From positions 14,612,802-14,672,801 of the forward strand of contig NC_045148.1 in the NCBI RefSeq assembly GCF_008831285.2: DNA of 60,000 nt, in the 5' to 3' direction. The stretch is from Nymphaea colorata (Eukaryota; Streptophyta; Magnoliopsida; Nymphaeales; Nymphaeaceae). The position numbers and the translations under genes are program-made. This document shows positions 45,604-59,900 of this stretch, piece after piece (the stretch's first letter is position 1; the number at the start of each line of letters is the position of its first letter). The notes beneath the pieces were generated by a model. It made no database searches. It saw only the letters and a list, made by a program, of their open reading frames with translations, and had not been told where the DNA came from.

Positions 45604-48166
45604 ATGGCTGGTGTGGCTGCAATTGCCAGTTTCCTTCTCATTTCTCTCGTTGCCTTTCTGCTCCAGATATTTCTCTCCTCGCCCATCTCCCCAGAGGCGT
45701 TTGAACCGCCCCCTGTTCTGGGGGACTTCACCAAGAATGACAGGCTTCAGGTACCACCGCTCTCTCCCCATATCAAATGAAGCATCATGCGTGATTGTGA
45801 ATTTTGATATCCATGAAATGCCTTCGATTCGATTCCGCAACTTCTGGATTGCAGATTCTGAAATGGTGTAGTAAATGATACATCTACCGACTGACTTTAC
45901 GCTGGCAAGCCTTTCATCGATAAAAGCATCTTTCTTTGCTTCTCCAACTGTTCTTATGTCTGGAGACGAAAATCATAGCCTGTTTCCAGCAGAAATGTCG
46001 GAGTGGCAGAACGGAGAACCCTTTGCATTTTATGAATCGATTTTCGAAGCTTTCTTTCTAAAATCCGTCGTTTCATCTCCTGCAAAGTTCCTTTCCTCTT
46101 ACGGGTCTCTCTTATTTTTTTTTTTCACTTTTCTTCGTTTTCGATTTTTTGTCTCCCACGAACCACTGTAGATGGTTGTTTTCTCACCTTTGCATTCTCA
46201 AATGATTTCCCATTCTCATGATGAATCGCCTCGTAAATTAATTTGGAGAGAAATTGATTCCCCATATGGTAAAACAAACACCCAGGGTGTGGTGCTTCAG
46301 ATTTTTCAGATTTTCTGCTGCTTAATTCTCTGGAGAAAGCCATTTCAAGGGACTGAATCTTTTCCAAGTGACACTAAGGTTCAGAGACTGGAAATGTTTA
46401 CACTTGATATGGAAGGATGAGAAAGACAAATCTTCCAAGTCATTGGTAAATTTACCAGTAGCATGTCGCGACTTTTTTAGATGTCACCAGCTAAACTGCT
46501 GAAAAAAAAAAAAAAAACTTGCTGTCCGCTTCCGAAGGATTGCCCCCATCACAAACTCGTCGCCTTTGTGGAATGATCGACGAAAGCTTGTCCAGTTTCC
46601 TCGGCAAGGAGTTCTATTAATGTCTGCAATTTTCAGGTTCTCTGTCTCTCACTTTGCATTTTCTGCTTCTGCCCAACTCGATCCGACTCTGATTTTCCGT
46701 GATCAATCCCACCGATTTACAGCCGCGATGAACAAAGCACACTGGTCGCTTTGCCTTTTTCCTTTTTACTGCATTGTGTTCTTTCTTACCCCTTGGTAAG
46801 CGTCGACTTTCTTCGCTATTTGCCACTTTATTCCTTAGGTCTCTTCCCAAAATCTACTTGTAAAGGACATTGGTTGTGGAAGCTTTTTAAGTAATAATCT
46901 TCATTCAAAGTGCAAGATCACCATTGGTTGGAGGAGACGACTGATTCCTCTTTAAAGAATACATTATGGTTAATCTAATACCTCCGGAACGCAGGAACCA
47001 TTACCAACAAATTAATTTACAACTCCTTTCGACTAGACCTTGTATAGAATCAAGTGCAGAGAACCTGGTTCTTGTGTGGAGACGAGTGTTAAAAGCAGGT
47101 TCATAACATGGTTTTGAGGTAATCCACTTGGGCCACTATTCTTCTGCTGCTGTAGGAGAGCGTCTCTCATTGTCCTTGATAATGCGTCAAATTTATAAGT
47201 AGTACTCGATCATGTACTAATGGATTGTGGGGAATCTGGGAGTTAAAATTAATGTTAAAATATTCTGGAATGATTGGCAATCCAAACTGCGAAGCGGCGG
47301 ACTTGTAGTTCACGATAACATTATCTACACATAGACCGCGTCACAGAATCCGATAGCGACGGTCTCTTTTGGTGATTCTTTATGCTTTGTATGTGCATCT
47401 GTGTATTGTAGGTGCTTTAATGCAGCTTGTTGAGTGAGCAAGAATCTTAGTCTTTTGGTTTTTATGAGCAATGTGTTCCTGAACAGCTAATAATGGTAGT
47501 GAGATATTTTAGTTGACGGGTATATCATAAGTCCACAGTTCCGATTTCATAGATAATGAGAAGGAGAAAGACTTCGACATCTCACCCGAACAGTCCTGGT
47601 TTGGAGTGTGTGTTACGTGAGTGGTCTTACTAACCAAATATGCACATCACATTGAATTTGTCGACTTCTATAAAACAAGAAAACGTTCATCACATAATAT
47701 GCTGTTGATTCAAAAAGAAACTACGAATACGAACAAAAAAAGTATTACAAATTGGCATGGCCTACCCTAAGGAACAATCTCCTTCTTGAGAAAAAATAAA
47801 TAACCTAAATTGGTCTTACTCTACACCAAGAAAAAATAAACACCATCAAAGAACATCTGCATAGCGAAAAGAAAATTACATGCTCTTTTGTATATATTAT
47901 GATCATTTCAAAAATGGCGTTTACGATGCCTTCCGTCTCTTTCGAAATTAGTTTATGACAAGTTCGACCGTGAGACAAACTTGAATTGCTTATAATTGTA
48001 AAACTTAAAACAAAATGTCGAAATCTGATACTTACATCATAGTTTGTAATCCAACTAATTTAAGACTACTGATTTTCATGACCTTGTAAAAACTGGTCTA
48101 CTTATTAAATTTTAATTGCTTTTTTTTTATCTCCTCTAAATCATTTTAAATTTATTGCCGCAGTTC

Positions 48167-48214
<48 letters not shown>

Positions 48215-51200
48215 TGCTGGCCACAAACGTCTACGTCTATATAGTATCGTCCGACTTGTCGTGCGAATCTCACCCCTTTGTTGCATAGTCGCCACGGACC
48301 TGTGACCTTGCCATCTGGCTAGCGGGATAAGCGACGGGCACCGTTATTTGTAAGTTTTGGATCGTTAGAATATAAATTCGGATCCACTTGTATTGAAATT
48401 GGATTTCATACCCGAAGTTTAGCTAATTTTGTCTGGATTGGATTTAGATTGCCGAATCTGAGTACATGCTTTCACGTGGGTTATTTTTTTTGTCGTCATT
48501 TTTATCAGATCCAATATGTTTGTGGCACTGCTTTATTATTGGATCGTAATACATATATCGCAATTCATTTTCAAATGTCAGTACTTACGTATCGTGATCT
48601 ATGTTGCAATTAATTAGGAAGTAGAGAAACTTGGAGAAGGGATGCTTGATGGACCCGAAGATGTATGTGTAGACAAATCCGGAGCGATCTACACAGTGAC
48701 CAGAGATGGGTGGATCAAGAAGATGCACAAGAACCAGTCATGGGAGAACTGGAAGATGATTGCCGGCCCGACTTTGCTGGGACTCACCTGTTCTATCGCC
48801 GGAGACATTATCGTCTGTGACGCTGACCGGGTGAGACCATCATGACCCATATATCAAAATTCGTTGCTCTTATATATATATATATATATATAGCCCACTA
48901 TAACTAACACAAATTACAATTACTTGCTTCCATTTTGCTCTTAAAACGGCAAGCATGTGATTACACTGCTAAATTTCTTAGAAAAACTAATCCATATGAT
49001 CATCTGACGAGTTTTTATTTGGTTATCAATTGGCTGACTGAATGGATCAAAAGGAACCGATCGACAAAGAGGAAGAATCCATAGCTGATAGATGCACGGT
49101 TCAATTTTCATTGGCATATCTCGTTGGGGATAGAACCATGAAGAGAATATCGGGTTCTTGGGTGAAGGGGAGTGTTGTGTAAAGTGGGTCGCCTTCTATC
49201 TAGGAAGTTTTCAAATCCTTGGGTAGTTCTTGGGTCCAAAGAAGACTTCATAGCAACAGAAAACGCATTTTTTTAACAAAAAAAGAGCGTTAAAAGTGTT
49301 AACAACAGTTCAGTTGAAAAGAAAAACGGAAACAAAGGCATTTTTTGATAAATGCAAAAAAAAAAAAAAGAAGTAAACGTGTTTTCCCCCATTTTTCCAG
49401 TTGTTTTTTCATGTTCTTTCTGTGTTTTTTTGCTGTTTTTAATTACCAAATATTTACTTTCACATTTTTGGCATTTATTCTCAAGATTTTGGCCAAATTT
49501 TCTATTTCTCACCGAATGATTAATTTTTGTAAAATTTGCCAAAATTTTCCCCAGGGAACATTTGAAGTCGAGAAAGACCTCATATTTTAAAACTCAAAAA
49601 CAATATTTGTGGCCGTGATCTCAACAAGTGTTCGGCCCTCCTCTGCCTGACACAATCTTGGGACCTTTGAGTTCTTCAGCCTGTTCAAGAAATGTTAAAA
49701 CCCACACACACACACACACACATTTGGTGAAGAAATTGAAAACATGTAGTGTAGGAAGTTTCTCAGTGAAATTCAACAAGTGCAAATGAACTAACCTAAG
49801 CATTCCTTTCTTTTTCTTGTGCAGGGATTGCTCAAAGTTGGACAAGATGGCACTGTTACTCTCCTGGCCTCCGAAGTTGACGGTTCTAGAATATGGTAAC
49901 ACATATAAGACTCATCTCTTTTAGAAATATGGACAAATTTTAACCATGAAAGCTCAATGAGCACCACCTTAAACGTGTCCATACATACGTCATGACCAAA
50001 GCAATATTTTTGTCGATAACATTACCAGATCCCCTGCAACTTCATTTTGATCAGCCGGAGGAGGAAGACGAATGTGTGCTTAACTTCCTTGTGTGTTTGC
50101 AGCTTCACTGAGGCGGTGACGGAGGGGAGGGATGGGAGCATTTATTTCACCGACGCAAGCGCCAAATACGGATACTGGGAATGGCATCTTGATCTGCTGG
50201 AAGCTCGACCCCATGGCCGTCTCCTGAAGTTCGACCCGCAGACCGGCAGAACCTCTGTTGTTCTGGACAACCTGTACTTCGCCAACGGCGTTGCTCTTTC
50301 CCGTGACCAAGATTTTGTCGTTGTATGTGAAACTTGGAAGTAAATTTCCCTTCCCCTTTTCTGCTAGCTACTTCAAAAAAATTGTGTATATATATATATA
50401 TATATATTCCCGTTATCGTAATCTAATCTGTTCTAAGATTGTTGGGCTTCTTTCAGATTCCGATGCCTGAGACATTGGCTGACTGGAGAGCGAAAGACTG
50501 AGGTGTTTGTTGATAATCTACCAGGTGCCCCTGACAATATCAATCTTGCGGAAGACGGGACATTTTGGATAGCACTATTAGAGGTATATATTCACCTGCA
50601 CCTTTGTTTTACTCACTGAATATCGATAAGCTGCATGTCAATCGCTAGGTGGGTTGGCTTGAAACCTCCGAGTTAAAAGGAGGTCCATAGTTCGATACCG
50701 GGGTCTTACATCCTTTGATCCGAGGCATGTGCTAAACTAAGACGAACACTACACATATGAGCCACTGGGTCGGACCCTGATGAACGTCTGCCCAAGAGGC
50801 TTCAGTACCAGACCCATGTTCTGACCGCGTCAGATTTTGATGAGAAAACTTTAGACGTTGTAAACTAAACCCCGCCGACAAATAACTAGGTTCGGACCCA
50901 GTTTGAAGTGAGCCCCATAACCATCCGGTTAATAATTGGGTCCTACAAAAGTTACGATCCAAATTCTTACTGGATCCCGCTGTTTCATACAAAATCACAC
51001 TCTACATCATTTTTTATTTGCCTAAGTTGCTGTATTTTAAAACTTAAAAATTTATACTTTCAAACTTTTTTTTTTTAATTTTGATTTTTCCCTTCTTTTG
51101 TATTTCCATTCCACCAAGATTCTATATTCTCCTCTCATTTTTTTTTTTTAATTTTCAGAATTCCTGTGGACTATTATATATAACCTATATATTTACACAT

Positions 51201-51842
51201 GCACTTTACCATGCCTCCATATTCAAATTTTTTAAAATCACTGTGCCAATACCGCTTCACCGTACCTATACCTGAATCTGTAACTGCGTCCATATGAATT
51301 ATGCTGTGGATCTGGATTCATTATGTGCACACCCTATTTCTGATTTTAGACCTGGACTTAGAATGTGAAGGGGCTACAGGAAGTAAGACTTCGTGGATGG
51401 GCTTGAGTCGGCACTACTTGGCCTAGATCCTAATGTTTAGTAAATAGATATATTTTGACCAAGGGTGACCCAAAAGCGGCTTCAATCTCTTTCCCGCTTC
51501 AAAAGCCCGCTTCCTTATTTTGGGTAGGTGTTTATATCTCTCTTATTATACATGCTTTTGCAGATGAGAACAGGCGGGAAAGAGCTCATATATAGCTCGA
51601 AATTGTTTAAGCATATACTTGTGAAGATACCTAGGCTGCTTAACCGGTATCTGAAGATAAGACAGAAGGCGATGGTTATAAATGTAGATGCTGATGGGAA
51701 GATCATCAACTACTTGGACGATTCTACTGGAAAAGTTATATCATTGGTGACTTCAGCAGTACAATCTGGGGATCATCTTTATCTGGGCAATCTTAATACC
51801 AAGTTCATTGGGAGATTAGCACTGCAAAAAGCGAAGAAATAG
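45604..51842 (+). CDS. SSL3: strictosidine synthase-like / APMAP-like protein
   Basis: An intact six-exon gene: 45604-45750, 48618-48830, 49825-49895, 50103-50339, 50457-50583 and 51564-51842, all with GT-AG junctions that keep the frame; 357 aa. The N-terminus (AAIASFLLISLVAFLLQIFL) is a signal anchor, so the protein is probably membrane-bound with the propeller in the lumen or outside. Family motifs are DGPEDVCVD, TRDGWIKK, GLLKVGQDG, DGSIYFTDAS, GRLLKFDPQTG, NGVALSRDQDFVVVCETW, DNLPGAPDNINLAEDGTFW and HLYLGNLNTKFIG. These mark the six-bladed calcium-dependent phosphotriesterase-like propeller. Most SSL proteins do not make strictosidine, and their substrate is uncertain. Intron 1 is 2.9 kb, far longer than the others. 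Two broken relatives lie at 7.9 and 40.6 kb. Confidence 0.93.
48170..48210. repeat. (TA)n microsatellite in SSL3 intron 1
   Basis: About 40 bp of TA repeat. Shorter TA tracts are at 48873-48892 and 50387-50408 in introns 2 and 4, and a (CA)n tract is at 49702-49722. Confidence 0.93.
50640..50720 (+). repeat. Possible SINE-like (Pol III-type) sequence in SSL3 intron 5
   Basis: 'tcgctaggtgggttggc' followed 30-40 bp later by 'agttcgataccgg' resembles A-box and B-box promoter elements of tRNA-derived SINEs. No cloverleaf, poly-A tail or target duplication was established. Confidence 0.3.
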
Positions 51843-53361
51843 TCGAGTAAAAGGTGTTAGGATGCCCTGAGCCTAATCAATCATCAATCTGAATAATATG
51901 TTCTTTTCCTTTTCCTTTTTTGTTAATAAGAATGCCTGTTAGAAATGTCAATGTTTTCGGCACATGAATTACAGTATGTTGGTTCAAGAGAAGCCCGCAA
52001 ATGTGGTCACACCGAATGGATTGTTCCTATGTCAGTCCGGTCCTCATGTTGGTGGGTTCAATGGCTTCTTACTTACCATTCCCCTGTAACGGCTTCAAGC
52101 ATCGGGCTTGGTGCGTCGGTTATGGTGCAACAAATATGTAACATAACAAAAAAGCTTTAATGCTCAAAAGAACTAAAAAAACTCAAATGCAAGGAGAAAG
52201 TATCATGTTCTATTGATAAAATATAATTTGCATGCATATATTAGTTTGGTGGGGATCATTGTTGTAATCTGTAAACAAACGGAATTGAATGTTTTGAAAA
52301 ATAATAAGGTTGTTAGCAGACCTTTCTACGTTCACCTTTATCCCGAGTGCACAAAGTCATAATTCTTGACAAACTTAAATTGATAGGTAGACTTCTGCAA
52401 TAAAGGTGAGCGGTCTATACCTCCCAGCAGTCCATTATTGGAAAAAAAGTAGGTCTCTTAAAACTTTTGTCCACCGCCCACCATCCGCCCTCGAGTAATG
52501 AGTAAACAGAATAAAATATTGGAAAGGCGAGCCAATGCTCAAGTGGGCAGAATATCTGACTAACAAGCCACCTCTTCACTTCAAACGAGAACATGAATTT
52601 GACAGATAATGTACCCTGATTAATTAGAAAACATGTTTGATTTAGCTTTTCACATTTAACTTCGGACCAGAACGTGAATCCCATTGACAAGATTCAATTA
52701 GATGGGTTATGCCACACCTTAGGTCGAAATATGAATTGAAGCCCGTTGAAAATATGTCGAAAAATAAATGTGAAGGGAACTGCTTTACAATTTGCATCCA
52801 TATGGAGTGGCATTAGCACTGAACAATACCTATAAGTGGGATGGTGTAGTCAACATCCGGCGGAAAGATTGTCCACTACTTCTCGTAACTCCACCGAGCG
52901 GTCTTGTCCCTCGAGACTTCAAAAGTGGAACTCGAGCATAATCTTTCCCTGGGCAATAAAAAGGAGATTGGCAGGTTAGAAACTGATACTATTTATTATT
53001 AGAAGTTGGAATTTCCTTCCAACTTTCAACGCTCTAATGCTGCAACTTGTATTGCGCAGACGAGTCGATCTTGATGCATGTTATTTCCTGGGCCTGGCTT
53101 GTAATACATTAGCATGAAAGAAGCAAGAGAGAAGTAGCACTTGACACCAACTTGGGAGATCCTTCAGTTGCAGTCGATTAAATCCCTAGACGGACGAATC
53201 AACCAACCTCATAGTACACTGTCTTCTTAGAACACTTGTTCACTATACACACGAGCATTGTGCAAGTGCCTACTACAGCATCAACAGAGAGGAGAAACAA
53301 TCATGACAATCAAGTCAATCCTGGCAGATCGATAAAGAAAATTAAACTGATCCAGAAACTG
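51843..53361. other. Spacer between convergent genes SSL3 and RECQL3
   Basis: No gene is recognised. At about 52850-52975 there is a degraded block resembling the end of an SSL exon 6 ('ccggcggaaagattgtccactact', 'cgagacttcaaaagtggaactcgagcataatctttccctgggcaat'), possibly a third decayed SSL remnant. Confidence 0.45.
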
Positions 53362-56300
53362 TTAGTGCAGTTTGGCCCTCTTATCGGAACTGCTTCTTCC
53401 GGTGCTCTTTGACTCCTTAATGTTTCGAACTGTTGCGGGTGGCTTAAATGATGACATAGAAATCTTTGACTTATTAACCTTTTCTTTCTGACTAACAAAC
53501 TCCGAGAAAGAAGGTATACAGGGAAGCAAAGCTCCAGCCTCTACAGATTTAGAAGCAGATGCCTCCGATAGAACCACACCTTTCCCTCTCTTCTCAACCA
53601 TAGAACTGTTATCCTCAAGTTTGGCCGTCAACCGAGAAGAATCTGTCACCAAATGGCACTTTGTTGAAATAGGTAGTAAATTTGACTGACCATTCTTCCC
53701 CTTTCGACTGCCAAAATCCAAATGTGAAGGAACTATTTCTTGAGTTTTAAGTCCAGTCTCTTTCAACAATTCTATGGATTCTTCAGATGTATGTGTACCT
53801 TCCCAATATTTGGTTCCTACATCTAGTCTTGTAGCTTCATTGCTGCTGCCCATGGGAATGACGCATGATGCTGAAGCATTGTTTGATGAAGAAATTGTAG
53901 CCAGACTTTCATTCTCATAAATAGAACTGGATCTCAGACGAGCCTTTATCTCTGCAGAAGTTGTGGAGGAAAGCCACCTGACGGTGCTAGCAACTTGTGA
54001 ATTGTAAAATGACTTGCCAGCTTTCCCATATTTCTTATAACATTCCTTTTCAAGAAAAACAGCCGCTGACTGCAGTTCAGTACTGTCAAGATATGTTAAG
54101 CAGTAAGTATTGTTCAATGTATTACATAGCACTATCAATGAAGCAAGAACAGAAAGTCAACTCATCAACAACAGTTAAAAAGAAACATGTGCCATACATG
54201 GGTTCACCAAGGCGTTCATAAGCCTGTTTTAAGGCATTCGATAACCTTTCCTTACTTGCATCCCTCAGCATCATGGAAATAGCTTTCTTGTCACTGACAT
54301 GACAAGCCTGTCAATGGCAACACATAATAAAACAATCACATTTTGTTTTACGACTTTGAGAACATTAAAACTTTTCTAACAGTTTCAAGTTACACTACCA
54401 TCTTTTCAATAAAACTGCAATCTCATGTCAGATTCAATATGATTAGTGGTTGTTCTCAATATACAAAATAAGTGAACAGGCAACAAAAAAGGATAAGAAA
54501 TAAGATGTGTTTTTAAACTTGAAACTCAACAGTGCTACAGGTATGATACTGACATGTGGGCCTAGTATCCACCTACGTATACAAGTATGAAACCCTTTTA
54601 CAGATTCTTTGACAAAAATAGGAAGTTATGCAGCTTTTGAAAGCCTCTGTTTATACATTGCCAAATTTTGACACGCTGAAAACCTGATAAAAATGCCAAC
54701 CTCATTGCAACGTTTTCAAAATTATTATTTTTCACATTATATCATGATTATCATAATATTGGAATACCATTTGGATGTTTTATGACCTTAGTTCCATTCT
54801 TCACATTTTCGGTCTCATAAATTTAAAATCTTTAAAGGTGTACTTCTGGAGCTCTTCCCCTTGCTGAGAATTCAAACATGACATTTGTAATGTTTGTTCA
54901 AAATCATACAAGGATTTCTTCAAAATTGCAAGACACAATGAAACAACTCAATGAGTAAGGAAAAGGTCAAAATCAGAAATCTCTTCAGATGACCACTTAG
55001 CCACTATTCTAAAGTCAAATATTCAGCCTTCAGGATAATTTCCACGCATGTGTGGAGATATATGAGAAATTTGGGCATAAGGTCAAGTGATTTAGGATGC
55101 AGACATAATATCATGGTTAAACAAGAATAAAGTAGATTCTCCAGGAAATAATGCAAAGCAAATAATTGAGCTACTATGCTTCAGCATCTAGGGCTTGAGA
55201 AAAATGCAAAGAAAGAATAAGGGTATATGGCAACAAATGTCAGGTCAAACTTGACAATATGTCAACCCAGTAGACCAAAGGGATACTACTCCCAGTGCTG
55301 CATATTTGTAACATGTCAGATCTTATCACTAATGCAGAAGAGACTCGTGCAACTTCATAGTATTGCACTTCGTGTATTTTGGGTATTTGTGTACTTTGGA
55401 TATTAGTGGACAACCCTGCCGGAAAACAATTATCTTTGTTTTGAAAAGAAATTGTATAAAGCTTAGTAAGTGACTGATCAAGTATGAAAATGCTCTTTGG
55501 TACATAGGGGGAATCAAACAGATAACCTGCACTTTGGGTAAGAACAGATAAAAGCAGCATCATCTAATTCAATGTGGGAGAAAAATCACAGTGCAGCGAC
55601 GTACTTGCTTATTGAAAGTCTTATTATTTTGAGCCTCCTCTGCACGCAATAGGCAATCAACTTTCTCACTTAATCCCATTTTGGGAAACTGCTTTGGTGC
55701 AAGGTTGACATTAACTTTTGGTTCATCATCTGCCAAAAAACCAAGACGGACAACTAGTGCCTGAGAATCCGTAGCATTTATAAGAAACACAGTGTTCACG
55801 GAGAATTTCAGATGTAATATAGACTTCTCACTTAATCCCATTTTGGGAAATTGCTTTGGTGCAAAGTTGACATTAACTTTTGGTTCATCAACTGCCAAAA
55901 AACCAAGACGGACAACTAGTGCCTGAGAATCCGTAGCATTTATAAGAAACACAGTGTTCACGGAGAATTTCAGATGTAATATAGACAGATCCGATGGCTG
56001 TTATTCTTATCTGACATTAACACAATACAGTATAGACCCTCACATTTGTCACGTTATAGAAATATCATGTGAGGTGATATTGAAAGACATCTCCAGGAAA
56101 TTTTAACATGAAAATGCTATATTATCATGACTTGCATGTGAAATGAATGAATACAGAAACATTTGAAAGACTTGTAACCATGCCATTTTAAATGTCATAT
56201 TCGAGTATTTTTCGTAAACTGTTTACTGCTTCAAAACTGGCAGTGTCTTAGTAAGAGTGTAAGGCTAACAAAATCAACAAAAATCTATGGACACTTCTGT

Positions 56301-56881
56301 GAGGACGACTTTGACTATCCGCCTACAAAGCATATGTGGAAATGCTGATCATAGGCTCTCACACACAACAGATTAAGAAACCTCATCAGAAAGATGGAGA
56401 TTTCTCATGTAGTTAGCATGTATGTATGCATACATGTCCTTGTTTGTGTAAAAGAGAGAGAGAGAGAGAGAGAGAAACAGATGTTGAAATTATAAAATTA
56501 GCTGGAAATGCTTGTAACTGACAAAAAAAACGTACCATCAGAATGTGAGATGTCTTCACCATCTGAACCATTTGCTTCATCATCTCGATTCCAGAATTCA
56601 GTTTTTAAATCACCACTGGCTAACAGTGAGCTGGATCATGCAGAATGGCTTTTCTTAGGACTAAATTTAAGTTAGAAGCAGTAGCATTGATAGTCAGTCA
56701 GCTGAAGTGTCTACTAGTTTAAGCAATAAGCACTAACCCAAAAAAAAAAAAGCAAAAGGGACAATCTAAGATTAAGATTAACAGTATTATTAACACGAGG
56801 CATCTAACATGCACTGAAGAAAACTTCACTAAAAAATCTAATGCCAGACATAGAATTTGCATTTCCTAACACATCCTTCAT

Positions 56882-56922
<41 letters not shown>

Positions 56923-59900
56923 CCAACAGTAGTGACATCTCACCTTTCGGAAGTCCCAAACTACAGTTGGGAACATTATAGTATATAGACACCAATATCA
57001 TTCTTAATAATTTCCTCGCGACCTTTGCTTGAGATATCTTTCCAAGTTGTGGCTTTTCTAAGGAACATATTGGGATAATCTCAAAAATTTCAAAAAGCTA
57101 AATAGAAATAAGCAACAAATAGCATTATCCTTTTTTCTTTTTCCCCTTTGTTTTGCAAAGCCATGACAAAACAAGTAAGCTTTTGTCCAAAAATATAAAA
57201 GAAATAAAAAGGAAAAAATAAATGTTTAAATATAAGAAAATAGTGACTTTTCTGAAACTCTTGATAGTATTAGTATTATTGGGAATACGTCAGGATAATA
57301 TCTCGACATATTTTGGCAATATTTCAAAATATCAGAACATTTTTGCCAATATTATTGGTTGGCTGATCTTTCATGATATTGGACATATTTGGACTATGGA
57401 AAAAACCAGGTCTAGATTTCACTTAATGTCTTGACAAGTTCTGTCATGTGATTTGAAGTTTCAAAAAACCAAAATGCTTGATACTACATGCCGCACCCAG
57501 ACAAGATGACAAGAGAAGGATACCAACTAAAAGAAATGCTAAGCCAATAAAAGATGTACAACCACTTTAGAAAATTACCAAGGAGAGTGAAGGGAAGGCG
57601 AATATATGTTTTCAAACAGAGGAATGAGGATGAATGGATATGAAACAACAACTATCTATTGATGCATATGATTATGGAGTACCAATAATTTGCACAAATT
57701 AAACTCTGATCTGAACCAAGAAGAGGAAAATAGTGAGTCAATCATTACCTTTTCATAAAGACTGGCTGCAATCCATTCTTGTGAAGCCTGCCACGAGCTT
57801 GAGCAAATTCCTCCAATTTTGCAGTTAACATGTTTGGATGCTTACATGCATCACAAGTTTTACCACAGAGTGATGTAGGCACCTACACAGGACAAACTTG
57901 ATGTTACACCCTCGTGCAGAACAAAGAAGAGTATAAAAAGTAAAAGTACAACCTAATCAGCCAATTAACAATACCTTCTCCCCAAAAGTTTCCAGAATTT
58001 TTTTTCTACGGCACCCATCACTTTCACAGTACTTAACCATCTATTAGAATGCAAACCAACAAATGGTTCAATGAATAAAAAGGATCTCAGATTCCCAGCT
58101 AACCATATAATGATATAAACAAAAAAAGGACCTGATCAAAATCTTGAAGAGCTTTTTCTGCCTGTCCACCCTGAGAGTCCAACTTATTTTGCTTTGTGCT
58201 TGTGTTTTTAAGGATGAACTCCTGCATATTTTATTTTTTAGTTTCCAGAAGGAAAACAATATCTTGACCATTAACTTCACATCAGCAAGAGAGTAACCAT
58301 TCTTCGTTTGTCATCCAACCCATAGTACAACAAACTTCTTGCAGGAAGCTGATCTCGCCCTGCTCTTCCAGACTCTTGATAGAAGGCCTCCATTGATTTT
58401 GGAATATTGAAGTGACAGACAAACCGAACATCTTTCTTGTCAATACCCTGCCATTTTGCAGTGATGATCTATTTAAATTGCTTCGAGGACTGGGATTTAA
58501 CAAAAAAAAAAACTTATATTCTACATTTGGTACATAAAAGGTTATCCATCTCTAGCAGTCAAAAAAGAAGCAATAGCATACCATTCTGGAGTATCAGCAA
58601 ATCAAAGTGCAGTGTCCACCAGTCCCAACAAAAAGTTCAAATAACGGCAATAAGCAACCCATGTAAAGAAAAGAAAACCTAAGTCAGTCATTCTTATATG
58701 CAGGAAAAACACTCTTGAGAACAGTCAACAGATGATAGACAATGCAATTGTAGTACAACATGGTTCATCCACAACATTCATAAGTTCAAAAAAAAAATTG
58801 AATTTTTAATCCGAGAGTACATTTGCTTTCTTGCTCTATCATCACTTTGGACCAGGACCACGTGCAACAAGAAGATAGAGTGACACACATCGATTGGGGA
58901 CCAGTTGAAGCAAGTCAAAACTTGTACTGCCAAACACACATTAATACCATGTACATATCAAACATTCAGACTCCCTCACATCTGCCAAAGTCAAGTCTAA
59001 TATGTGCTGCATTTCCTTGACAAGAAAATCCTTAATCCATTTGATCCACTGTCAATTTGAAAGTGGTGGCATATGACTACTCTACTTGCATGAAATTGTT
59101 GGTTCCAGGCAGCTCAAATTCACTTGATGCTACAAGATCAACTTTGTACTTTTTTCTTCACTTAAAATGGGGAACATCGTTATAATTTTTGGTATAAAAA
59201 TTTATTTTTGTCCACTTAATTCTATATGCTATGAATAGTATTTGTTGTATATACATGGCACAGTTCTTGACAAAAGACATGCCTGAATTCAATTACATGA
59301 GCCTTTACCACTTACTGACATGATTCTATAAAGATAAATGATAGCTACACATAACAGGATAAATAGGTAATCTGGGGTGGTCATTCTTACATTTCTTCAC
59401 ATACAAAACTAATGACGGTCAAACAAAGGTAATTAACCCTTAGAAAAATGAGAAGAAGGCCCATAAACAAAAAGAAATCATCTAACAGTTACAGTTACCC
59501 AAAAGCCACAGTTGCAATAACAATTTGTATTCTCGAAGACACCCAATCCTCTAGGACACGGGTGCGGACCTTATCACTTAATCCTGCATGGTAAGCTGGC
59601 AAACAAGACAAAGGTGATTACTTTATGCTGCACGAAGACCAAAAATAAGATATACATGTGATACTTACCACCACAATGAAAGCCATCCTTCGAAAGATAA
59701 GCAGATAAGGCATTACAGGTACTGCGCTCAAGACAATATATTATTGAGCAAACAGCCCCACTACTTTTTAAAAGATTTGACAAGTCAAGATAAACATCAT
59801 CCACAAGGTCTTTATAGCGAACTGCACCCATTGAAAAACATTGACGAAGATCATGAAAGCCCAATAGTCAAACATAGAATAAAACCACAAACTGCAAAGG

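Noticed and set aside
50640-50720. tRNA gene in SSL3 intron 5
   Set aside because: A B-box-like string is present but no cloverleaf could be drawn. It is kept only as a weak SINE-like candidate.
58282-58503. 73-codon minus-strand frame in RECQL3
   Set aside because: It is a shifted reading of the exon that encodes motif VI. The [10 protein letters not shown] frame is the real one.
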